From a candidate division Zixibacteria bacterium 4484_93 (GTDB lineage Bacteria > UBP14 > UBA6098 > 4484-93), in contig NATO01000039.1 of NCBI GenBank assembly GCA_002085385.1, positions 1-9,565 on the forward strand: a DNA stretch of 9,565 nucleotides, written 5' to 3'. Position 1 is the first letter of the stretch, and every line of letters begins with the position of its first letter. Below the pieces are notes generated by a model. That model was given only the letters and a program-made list of their open reading frames with translations. It was not told the DNA's origin and ran no database searches. Made by a program: the position numbers and the translations under genes. Below are positions 1 to 6,313 of this stretch, one piece after another.

Positions 1-1404
1 TATGCCGTGAGATATCTTCTCTCCGGCCGGCTTTCTGGCTCATACAAAATAGAGAGAAGGCGGGAATGGGAAAGCTTCACGCAAAAGAGTCGCTGGGACA
101 TATCATTTTCGCACAATCAGAGCTTGCCGCTTGGTTTTGACCTGTCGGGTAGCGGTGCATTTGTTTCTGATAACTCCTACTACTCGGATACGAGATATGA
201 GGCGCAGGAGAGGATGGATAGACGTCTGCGCTCCTATGGAGCGTTGACCAAGAGTTTCTCTGGTAATCATTTTTCGCTTTCCGTTATGCGTGATGAGAAC
301 CTTGAAACAGGCGATATAACGGAGAACATACCGTCTGTTCGGCTCTCGTTTCCGAGAAAGCAGTTATTTCCGAGTAGAGGGAAGAAGAAGTGGTTCAACG
401 AGTTTTACTGGTCTCTGAGCTCATACTATATCAATCTTTCTTCCTGTGGAGGGTATCATTCGGCTCTCGATAATAAACTCACTCTTCAGCTTCCTGTATC
501 ATTCGACCCATATATAACAGTGGGTCCTTTGGGCAATCTTCAGTTCACCATTTTCGATAGGGACAGGAATGGGAACCGTTATCCGATGCGAGCAGTTTAT
601 GATGGTAGCATAACGGCGAACACAACGCTTTATGGCAATTTTCCTATTGGGATTCTGGGGATAAGGAGGTTCAGGCATATTTTCCGCCCGTCTGTTTCGT
701 TTTCCATCAAGCCTGAGTTCGCCGGTGCGGATAGATTTTACTCGTTTGGCGGAATAACAGGTAGCTACGGCAGGACGGAAAGGATGTCGTTTTCTATTTC
801 CAATATTTTTCAGATGGATAGAATAAATCGGGGTCGTATGGAGCTTGCGAGCCTGAGCCTCTCGTCGGGATACGATTTCTTGAACGATAGACCGCTCTCT
901 CCACTTTCTTTATCTCTTCGCTCATCCGCTTTCGGTCTTCTTGACCTGACCCTCTCCTCCCAGCACAATTTCTATCCCGATGGGACTTGCTCCCCCGTTT
1001 TCCCACCGAAGCTTGAGAATCTGAGTTTAACAACAGGATTGAGATATAGAAAGGAAATGCCGATATCGGGTTTTGACAGGGAGTTTTCTTTCTCCGTATC
1101 TCACTATCTTTCACAGGATTGGGTATCTGATGTAAGGAACATCGACCAATGGGTGAAGTTCGACACGCGGTTCTGGCTGACAGGGAAGTGGCGTATCTCA
1201 TATAATATTTACTACGACATTGAGTCGAATAGGAAGGTGAGCGAGAATTTGACGATTTACCGTGATATGCACTGTTGGGAGGCTATTTTTGTGTGGGTTC
1301 CTACCGGGGGCAGGGAGGGATATTACATAAGGATAAACATCAAGGTTCACCCGGAGATAAAGCTTGAGCGGACAAAAGGTGGCATCCATGGAGTGGTCTT
1401 TTGA
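1..1404 (+). CDS. lptD: LptD-like outer-membrane LPS-assembly protein, C-terminal part (5' end cut by window edge)
   Basis: The reading frame is open from base 1, so the GTG at position 7 is not a credible start; 467 C-terminal residues are visible. The sequence is rich in alternating polar/aromatic beta-strand segments (for example F-S-F-S-V-S-H-Y and W-R-I-S-Y-N-I-Y-Y), as expected for a transmembrane beta-barrel. Near the end is Y-R-D-M-H-C-W-E-A (HCWEA at residues 424-428), then V-W-V-P-T-G, G-Y-Y-I-R-I-N-I-K and P-E-I-K-L-E (about 451-456). I recognise this tail from the proteins annotated as putative LPS assembly protein LptD in FCB-type bacteria. The chain ends in Phe, as many barrels recognised by the BAM machinery do. 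LptD, with the lipoprotein LptE, inserts lipopolysaccharide into the outer leaflet. The N-terminal OstA/jellyroll domain would lie left of the window. Another large barrel protein is the main alternative. Confidence 0.72.
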   Translation, partial: YAVRYLLSGRLSGSYKIERRREWESFTQKSRWDISFSHNQSLPLGFDLSGSGAFVSDNSYYSDTRYEAQERMDRRLRSYGALTKSFSGNHFSLSVMRDENLETGDITENIPSVRLSFPRKQLFPSRGKKKWFNEFYWSLSSYYINLSSCGGYHSALDNKLTLQLPVSFDPYITVGPLGNLQFTIFDRDRNGNRYPMRAVYDGSITANTTLYGNFPIGILGIRRFRHIFRPSVSFSIKPEFAGADRFYSFGGITGSYGRTERMSFSISNIFQMDRINRGRMELASLSLSSGYDFLNDRPLSPLSLSLRSSAFGLLDLTLSSQHNFYPDGTCSPVFPPKLENLSLTTGLRYRKEMPISGFDREFSFSVSHYLSQDWVSDVRNIDQWVKFDTRFWLTGKWRISYNIYYDIESNRKVSENLTIYRDMHCWEAIFVWVPTGGREGYYIRINIKVHPEIKLERTKGGIHGVVF

Positions 1405-1417
1405 TGAAAACTGGCTC

Positions 1418-1443
1418 AAAACCGCAAAAAAAGGCGTTTTTTT
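1418..1443 (+). terminator. Possible weak intrinsic terminator after the LptD-like gene
   Basis: A short C-G-C/G-C-G stem (1423-1425 with 1434-1436) encloses an A-rich loop and is followed at once by seven T (1437-1443). Flanking A4 (1418-1421) can extend the stem by pairing with part of the T run. The arrangement fits a weak rho-independent terminator, but the GC core is only three pairs. It could equally be an A/T-rich spacer upstream of the HU promoter. Confidence 0.35.
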
Positions 1444-1465
1444 AGGCATTTTTTGAAAAAAAGTG

Positions 1466-1494
1466 TTGACAAACAAGGGTCTGACGGTTATTCT
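1466..1494 (+). promoter_or_regulatory. Sigma70-type promoter for the HU gene
   Basis: A perfect -35 hexamer TTGACA (1466-1471) is followed by exactly 17 bases and TATTCT (1489-1494), a 4/6 match to TATAAT. Transcription would start near 1501, giving a leader of about 48 nt before the HU start. The region upstream of the -35 is A/T-tract rich (1437-1462), which could serve as an UP-like element. It is the best sigma70-type promoter I saw here and agrees with the high expression expected of HU. Confidence 0.68.
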
Positions 1495-1534
1495 TGTCGG
1501 TGGATTAAGTAATGGCAAGGGTTAACGGTCAAAC

Positions 1535-1545
1535 AAAGGAGGTGA
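1535..1545 (+). promoter_or_regulatory. Very strong Shine-Dalgarno of the HU gene
   Basis: AAAGGAGGTGA is an 11-base near-complete complement of the 16S rRNA 3' end. Its GGAGG core (1538-1542) lies 6 nt before the ATG at 1549. It fixes the HU start and shows that the organism uses canonical anti-SD pairing. Confidence 0.85.
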
Positions 1546-1548
1546 GAG

Positions 1549-1821
1549 ATGACCAAGGAGAAGTTTGTTGAGAAGGTTGCGAAGGAGATGGGGACTTCGA
1601 AGGCGAAGGCTGATAAGATGGTGAAAACCGTCCTTAACTCCATTTCTGATGTTCTCAAGAGGGGTGAGAAGGTGACATTTGTTGGTTTTGGCACCTTCGA
1701 GGTCGCCAGGAGAGCAGCAAGGATGGGTAGAAATCCGAGGACGGGTCAGGAAATCAGGATACCTGCTACAAAGGTTCCGAAGTTCCGCCCTGGCAAAGGA
1801 CTCCGCCAGGTAGTCAAGTAG
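1549..1821 (+). CDS. hup: HU family histone-like DNA-binding protein
   Basis: This is a full-length 90-residue member of the HU/IHF family, the usual size for HU. HU dimers bind and bend DNA with little sequence specificity and compact the nucleoid. The visible landmarks are the N-terminal helix pair (residues 2-38), the V-G-F-G-T-F turn (45-50) and the beta-arm with G-R-N-P-R-T-G-Q-E (60-68). P63 in the arm is the proline that intercalates between base pairs. The C-terminus is V-P-K-F-R-P-G-K-G-L. HU is more likely than IHF because the arm and C-terminus match the HU consensus and no partner subunit is nearby. The gene has its own promoter, a strong Shine-Dalgarno and its own terminator, so it is probably monocistronic. 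It is convergent with the large secreted-protein gene. Confidence 0.97.
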   Translation: MTKEKFVEKVAKEMGTSKAKADKMVKTVLNSISDVLKRGEKVTFVGFGTFEVARRAARMGRNPRTGQEIRIPATKVPKFRPGKGLRQVVK

Positions 1822-1846
1822 ATTACCGCTGAGGTTTCTGCAGCAG

Positions 1847-1879
1847 AAAGAGCCCGGTTTTTCCGGGCTCTTTTGTTTT
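1847..1879 (+). terminator. Strong rho-independent terminator of the HU gene
   Basis: A perfect 11-bp stem AAAGAGCCCGG (1847-1857) / CCGGGCTCTTT (1863-1873) closes a T5 loop. The T-rich run continues past the stem to 1879, interrupted only by one G. It lies 26 nt after the HU stop. In the other orientation it sits 24 nt beyond the stop of the convergent 1354-aa gene, where the stem is intact but the downstream T run is only TTT then CTG. It may therefore also act on the minus strand, less efficiently. Confidence 0.92.
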
Positions 1880-1896
1880 CCACACTTTGTCTTGCC

Positions 1897-4800
1897 TTAG
1901 AAGTCGAACCGAACCCTCATCTCCATAATAATCTCCATCTCTTCCCAGTCGGGGGCAGTTGAGGTGGTCGGTGATACAAACTCAAGCCACAGGTTCTCGG
2001 TAGTCCCCGGCAGGATATTGTATCCGCCAGGACCAAAGACAATGTTTGAGGCAAAGTCTGCTCTTTCTGAGTACTTCACGAGGTCCAATACTCGGTGGAA
2101 GCTCCCAGAGGATGGAGGAGTTGGAAGGTCGTTGAATATCGCGTGAAGGGCAAACCTATCTGGACCGTTGTCAATCCCTGTTGTCCAGGGTGGCTCGATG
2201 TAATGTATCCTCAGTCCAAATCTTACGGGTGAGGAACTATGGCTGGTAATCGTGATTACCTGAGTATCCTGCATCACCACTGTGGTCATATATTCCACGC
2301 TGTCACCGACATACCAGAAATTCCTCGACAGACTGACCTCGAGCGTCTCCACGCTCGTATAATAATAGGCAACGAGTGACACCGCTGTATCGATGGGACC
2401 GATTGAGTGTTCTCTTGCTCCTCCGTCCGACCAGTTGTTGAAATGGTAGACCAGTGTATCTCCCACAATATCAACCGGGCTAACACCGACTGTGTGTTCA
2501 GTTTCTGGTTCGACCCAGAAACCAGCTGAGGATGTGTCGAACAGTGTGTCGGTATCGAACATTATCCACCCGTAGACATCCTCTATCGGGTCCTTTTCGA
2601 TTGTCACATGGAACTGCTTGAGGTAGTTTGCTACATATGCCACAGGTGAGTGTATGGCAGGGGTTAGGAAGCTTGGTGATGATATTGTCCCGTTCCAGTT
2701 CTGGAAAAGGTATCTAACGCCGTCTGTTGAGTCGGTCTCACTTGCCACAATCTCGATAGCTCTCCCTTCATCTATCCAGACTATCTTGTAAGCCGATTCG
2801 CTTCCGTAGTATGTGATACGGTCAATAGCCAACCATCCGAGCGTGTCTGTGGACGGATTCTTCATAACCACAACTTTATACTTGCGTGTGTAGTGGGCGG
2901 TGAATGTCGTATCCGTTGATATGTTCACTGTGTGAATTATGCCACCTCCGTCTGACCAGTCGGAGAAGAAATACATCGTTGTGTCGGTGGAATCCGGGCT
3001 TGTAACGCCTATTGTATGTTCACTTCCCACAACCCACCAGGTCACATATGTCGAGGCACCGAGCAGTGTATCACCATCGGCAATTATTCCGCCTGTGCTA
3101 TGAGCAGGGTCGCGCTCTATCGTCACACTTGCAACATCCTCTCCGGATGCATAGTTTGCGGTGAGTATTCCCGCTCCATCCATCACAACCTCTATTTCGG
3201 GTGAGAGAGAGTCGGAGATAGAAAGCTCTGTTGTGCTTCTCGTCCAGTAGTTGAAGGCGTAGTATTCTCCCATATCCTCCATCCAGGGCTCGGTTGAAAC
3301 ATCTGCTGTATCCCCCTGATTATACCAGCCTTCACCATGCTGTTCAGGAACGACCGCATCTGTCCCTGTGTAGGCTAATGTCAGGTAAAACTGGGTTATC
3401 CAGTTCCAGGTTAGGGTTGAGTTCTCATAGATGTTGAATGTTACCTCGTTATCGGTTCCTGTTGGAGGAACGGAGCCGTCTCCTGTCCAGCCTGTGCAGA
3501 TGTGTCTCGTGTCTGTTCCTTCGTAGGCGGTGTCCTCAACAGTTGCATAAACCTCCGCTCCGACCTCATAAGCAGTAACACCGGACGGCTCGGGATGCCC
3601 GAAGTCGGAGATAACCGTCAAAAACACGCTCTCGGATTCGTTAGCCCATCTCCATGTAACGGTTGATGGCTCATATATCTCAAACTCGAACGATGTTGCC
3701 CCCGGAGTGGATGTAGCAGAGCCTGTCCCCCAGTATCCGATACACCACCAGTCACCGTCGGGAGAGGTCACATTGCCCGATACAAGGGTTCCCTCCTCAT
3801 ACCAGTAGCTCCCTGTGTCAGGCTCAGGAGAGTCATAATAGTCAGGTGTAGAGCCGATTGTCAGGAGATAGAAATTCTGCCAGTTCCAGGTGATGGTCGA
3901 GTTCTCTGTCATAGTGAATGTCGGAGTTGTGCTTCCTGTCCCAGATGATGGCACCGAGCCTGTTCCTGTCCAACCTGTGCAGATGTGCCTTTCATCTGCG
4001 GAGACAACCGAATCGTCCACTGTGCAGAATATCTCCGTTCCCGATGGGAACTCGTGTGTCCCCACGGATGGAGCAGGCGTTCCGTAATCGGAATAGACGG
4101 TCAGGGTGACAACCTCTGTTCCCTCAGGCAGCCAGTTCCAAGTTATACTCGACGGTTCGGTTATGATGAATGAGAACTCCGTTCCGAACCCGTCTCCGAG
4201 TGAACCTGTTCCTGTCCAGCCGACGCAGATATAACCATCCGTATGAGGCTCAGTAATGTATCCTGAGATGGACGAACCTGGTGCATACCAGTGGTCGCCT
4301 GCCGCTGGAACCGGTGTATCCCTGCCTCCTGGGTTGATGACGGTAAAGCGGAGTTCCTCTCTCCAGTTCCAGGTCAGTCCTGATGGTTCCGTGATGGTGA
4401 AGCTGACGGATGTGTCTGTCCCTGTTGCTGTCGGAACGGAGCCGTAGCCATCTGTCCAGCCTGTGCAGATATACCTGTAGCCATCTCCCTCATATACGGT
4501 ATCGGCAATCGAGCAGGTTAGCCCTGTTCCATCGGGATAGTAATGGCTTCCCTCTGACGGGTCGGGGGTGTCGTGTCCGTCGGGGTTGGAAATCACGAGC
4601 TCGTATTCCACACGGAAGTGTGCAGTGAATGTTGTGTCGGACAACGGCGTAACATTGTGGGTTCTCTCACCGCCGTCAGACCAACCCTCGAACACATATC
4701 TGACGGATGTATCTCCTCCAACAAACTGGATAGAATCCACGGATATACTGTGTGTTGTGGCTGTTGTCCAGATAGCACTGTAAGGGGATGGATAAGTCAT

Positions 4801-5961
4801 TCCATCGGTTATCACCTCGCCGCCTATGAAATCGACCTCGACCGTGACATTGACCTCGCCGAACATATAGTGAATGGTGTCTGCAAACGGATTGGATACT
4901 ATCCAGGCGGTATCGTCGATGGCGAACAGAGGCGGTGTGCCTGTTGTCGCTCTTGAGAATGCGAGTTCACTGGAGCGGTCGACCCAGTCCGACCACGAGC
5001 CCAGAAGACCCGATTCGGTGGATGTTGCGCCGAAGATGGTTCTTGATGTTGTCGAAACGGTGTGGGTAGCGTCTGTTCCATCGAGGGTGATGACAGGCGC
5101 TATCTGGTGATAGTATGTTGCACTTATAGGGTCAGTTGAATTTATTACCCAGGATGGTGGAGTCTCTGCCATCCAGCGCTCGTCCGTTCCAGAAGCGGAT
5201 GATAACTGTGTGTACGATGCCTCACTCCCTGGAATGACACACAGAGCCTCCGGGTGCCCACTCCAGAGAGTGTCGACCACGGGTGTTGCTGGGTCGTCGA
5301 GGTAGTATGAGACGATGATAAAGTTGTCCTCATCGAGGTCAACTCCGCCCGACGCAACCTCGACGGAGAACACCACCTGATAGTTGACTGTGGTCGTCTC
5401 AGGCTCGCCCCATTCTGCGACATTTGTTGCCTTATCCCTCGCTCGTATCCTTATGTAGTAGGTTTCCCCCTCCTCGACAGTCACAGGGTCATCGGGACCA
5501 AATGTAGCGGATGTAGCAGTTGTTGAATCCAGCCATTCCGTCCAGACACCCAGCTCACCGACCCTGTATTGCAGGTCATAAACCCATATCCCCCAGCCAG
5601 GGCCGTCCTCCGCAGTAGAGTCCTTTCCTGCCCATTCTACGGTGAACGAGTTTCCGCAGGAATATCTGACCATAGCAGTTATCCAGGATGTTGGGTCTCG
5701 CAGGTCGAGGTCTATCTTGCGGAAACCGGGATATAGCCTGTAGTCTCCGCCTGTGGTGACGAATGCCTCCTCGGTGACAGCGGTCGGCTGCCCGATACAG
5801 ATGGATGCTCTAATATCCCCCGTGGGAGACATTACAATATCCCCCTCGCTTCCTCCACTCTCGAACACCCTCCAGACGATCTGGTAGCTCTGGGCAAGGA
5901 GCATCTGATAGCTGCCGAGCAGAACGAAAATCAGAAGCAGGGAGAATGCAAGCCTTTTCAT
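1897..5961 (-). CDS. Large secreted multi-repeat surface protein (signal peptide, FN3-like domain, InlB-like and Trp/Cys repeats)
   Basis: I read this as 1354 aa from the ATG at 5961, which has GGAGG 5 nt upstream and begins M-K-R-L-A-F-S-L-L-L, a classic signal peptide (cleavage near A23/Q24). A start 10 codons upstream at 5991 also has a Shine-Dalgarno but would put a polar stretch before the signal. Layout: residues 25-85, a secreted-protein module with S-G-G, I-G-Q-P and Y-R-L-Y-P-G-F; 90-195, an FN3-like domain (Y-D-L-Q-Y-R, W-T-E-W-L, Y-Y-I-R-I-R-A-R-D); about 380-450, an InlB-like repeat with G-W-S-D-G-G; 454-854, five tandem repeats each ending T-W-N-W or T-W-R-W; 855-1202, four further InlB-like repeats; 1203-1354, a unique C-terminal domain ending F-D-F. 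I see no catalytic motif, LPXTG or recognised sorting domain. An adhesin or surface-structural role is inferred. It lies downstream of the HicB-like gene on the same strand. Confidence 0.85.
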   Translation of the reverse strand: MKRLAFSLLLIFVLLGSYQMLLAQSYQIVWRVFESGGSEGDIVMSPTGDIRASICIGQPTAVTEEAFVTTGGDYRLYPGFRKIDLDLRDPTSWITAMVRYSCGNSFTVEWAGKDSTAEDGPGWGIWVYDLQYRVGELGVWTEWLDSTTATSATFGPDDPVTVEEGETYYIRIRARDKATNVAEWGEPETTTVNYQVVFSVEVASGGVDLDEDNFIIVSYYLDDPATPVVDTLWSGHPEALCVIPGSEASYTQLSSASGTDERWMAETPPSWVINSTDPISATYYHQIAPVITLDGTDATHTVSTTSRTIFGATSTESGLLGSWSDWVDRSSELAFSRATTGTPPLFAIDDTAWIVSNPFADTIHYMFGEVNVTVEVDFIGGEVITDGMTYPSPYSAIWTTATTHSISVDSIQFVGGDTSVRYVFEGWSDGGERTHNVTPLSDTTFTAHFRVEYELVISNPDGHDTPDPSEGSHYYPDGTGLTCSIADTVYEGDGYRYICTGWTDGYGSVPTATGTDTSVSFTITEPSGLTWNWREELRFTVINPGGRDTPVPAAGDHWYAPGSSISGYITEPHTDGYICVGWTGTGSLGDGFGTEFSFIITEPSSITWNWLPEGTEVVTLTVYSDYGTPAPSVGTHEFPSGTEIFCTVDDSVVSADERHICTGWTGTGSVPSSGTGSTTPTFTMTENSTITWNWQNFYLLTIGSTPDYYDSPEPDTGSYWYEEGTLVSGNVTSPDGDWWCIGYWGTGSATSTPGATSFEFEIYEPSTVTWRWANESESVFLTVISDFGHPEPSGVTAYEVGAEVYATVEDTAYEGTDTRHICTGWTGDGSVPPTGTDNEVTFNIYENSTLTWNWITQFYLTLAYTGTDAVVPEQHGEGWYNQGDTADVSTEPWMEDMGEYYAFNYWTRSTTELSISDSLSPEIEVVMDGAGILTANYASGEDVASVTIERDPAHSTGGIIADGDTLLGASTYVTWWVVGSEHTIGVTSPDSTDTTMYFFSDWSDGGGIIHTVNISTDTTFTAHYTRKYKVVVMKNPSTDTLGWLAIDRITYYGSESAYKIVWIDEGRAIEIVASETDSTDGVRYLFQNWNGTISSPSFLTPAIHSPVAYVANYLKQFHVTIEKDPIEDVYGWIMFDTDTLFDTSSAGFWVEPETEHTVGVSPVDIVGDTLVYHFNNWSDGGAREHSIGPIDTAVSLVAYYYTSVETLEVSLSRNFWYVGDSVEYMTTVVMQDTQVITITSHSSSPVRFGLRIHYIEPPWTTGIDNGPDRFALHAIFNDLPTPPSSGSFHRVLDLVKYSERADFASNIVFGPGGYNILPGTTENLWLEFVSPTTSTAPDWEEMEIIMEMRVRFDF
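3400..4602 (-). repeat. Five-copy protein repeat, 77-84 aa each, inside the secreted protein
   Basis: The copies end at T-W-N-W/T-W-R-W codons located at 4363-4374, 4132-4143, 3880-3891, 3646-3657 and 3400-3411, giving periods of 231, 252, 234 and 246 bp. The shared core is a T-P/S-P-x-P start, a conserved C-x-G-W/Y-W, G-[TD]-G-S, then [EN]-[PS]-[ST]-x-T-W. At DNA level the CCAGTTCCAGGT and CTGTGCAGAT segments recur. The copies are diverged enough to keep stable reading frames. They belong broadly with the InlB-B/Flg_new-like beta repeats that flank them, but carry a conserved Cys and a Trp-rich end. Confidence 0.85.
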
Positions 5962-5965
5962 ATTG

Positions 5966-5971
5966 CCCTCC
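5966..5971 (-). promoter_or_regulatory. Shine-Dalgarno deciding the start of the secreted protein
   Basis: GGAGGG on the minus strand lies 5 nt from the GGAGG core to the ATG at 5961, directly in front of the signal peptide. The competing upstream ATG (5991) has its own GGAGG (6000-6004) inside the direct repeat. Both could be used, but only the 5961 start gives a normal signal sequence. Confidence 0.7.
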
Positions 5972-5999
5972 AATTTTATGAGATTATTCATATTTCATT

Positions 6000-6027
6000 C
6001 CTCCACAAAGTTTGTTTAATTATCATA
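6000..6027 (-). repeat. 28-bp direct repeat, copy A (leader of the secreted-protein gene)
   Basis: It is 27/28 identical to copy B at 6254-6281. Read on the minus strand it holds TATGAT (a -10-like hexamer, 6022-6027), then TTAAACAA, an 11-bp palindrome ACAAACTTTGT (6005-6015) and GGAGG. The match extends beyond the core: TTCATAT at 5987-5993 equals 6241-6247 at the same offset and contains the start-codon position (ATG at 5991). The copies therefore share a leader layout from -10-like box to ATG. Confidence 0.9.
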
Positions 6028-6029
6028 TT

Positions 6030-6245
6030 TCATAGCACTACTTCCACTTCTCGGATATTGACACTCGGTTTAGATTTAATCTGATTTACCTTCTCTAACC
6101 CCTCCAAGTAACAAAGAATAGCCTCCTTTGCATTCTCCAATGCTTCTTCCTCTGTGTCCCCTTGTGTAAAACATCCATCTAACGCGGGGACACTGACATT
6201 AAAACCACCTTCTTCAGCCGGTTCTAAAATAACATTAAACTTCAT
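6030..6245 (-). CDS. Orphan HicB-family (UPF0150-type) small protein
   Basis: This is a 71-residue protein starting M-K-F-N-V-I-L-E-P. The chosen ATG (6245) lies 8 nt after a GGAGG. An in-frame GTG at 6260 overlaps that Shine-Dalgarno and is not credible. The sequence has the HicB N-terminal signature: E-E-G-G-F-N-V-S-V-P-A-L-D-G-C-F-T-Q-G-D-T-E-E-E-A-L-E-N-then A-K-E-A-I, predicted to form the partial RNase-H-like beta-alpha fold. In HicAB toxin-antitoxin pairs HicB neutralises the RNase HicA and usually carries a C-terminal RHH or HTH DNA-binding domain. Here the chain ends soon after the fold (N-I-R-E-V-E-V-V-L) with no such domain. No HicA-like frame lies on either side, so this is a solitary HicB-like protein of uncertain role. 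It sits between two 28-bp direct repeats and looks more AT-rich than its large neighbours. Confidence 0.85.
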   Translation of the reverse strand: MKFNVILEPAEEGGFNVSVPALDGCFTQGDTEEEALENAKEAILCYLEGLEKVNQIKSKPSVNIREVEVVL

Positions 6246-6253
6246 ATCCTGTC

Positions 6254-6281
6254 CCTCCACAAAGTTTGTTTAACTATCATA
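6254..6281 (-). repeat. 28-bp direct repeat, copy B (leader of the HicB-like gene)
   Basis: This is the partner of the copy at 6000-6027; the only difference is C at 6274 against T at 6020. On the minus strand it supplies TATGAT (6276-6281), the palindrome ACAAACTTTGT (6259-6269) and the GGAGG used by the HicB-like gene. I find no convincing -35 hexamer at 16-18 bp upstream of TATGAT in either copy, so the promoter reading is tentative. Just upstream (6272-6297) the minus strand has short direct repeats, AAGTA-TC-AAGTA and TAGTTA-TGA-TAGTTA. Confidence 0.88.
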
Positions 6282-6313
6282 ACTACTTGATACTTGGCTT
6301 TACTCTTCCCGTA

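Noticed and set aside
7..9. GTG at position 7 as the start of the LptD-like protein
   Set aside because: The frame is open to base 1, no Shine-Dalgarno is possible to see, and the visible part is only the C-terminal portion of a much longer family.
1512..1571. Small upstream frame (19 codons, ATG at 1512) overlapping the HU start
   Set aside because: Only a weak GGTGG precedes it, it shows no attenuation structure, and the HU gene has its own very strong Shine-Dalgarno. It is probably chance.
6243..6260. GTG at 6260 as the HicB-like start
   Set aside because: It would overlap the GGAGG that serves the ATG at 6245, and the family begins at M-K-F-N-V-I-L-E-P.
5990..6313. A hidden HicA toxin gene next to the HicB-like gene
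   Set aside because: The flanking gaps are about 68 bp each, too short, and neither strand shows a HicA-like frame.
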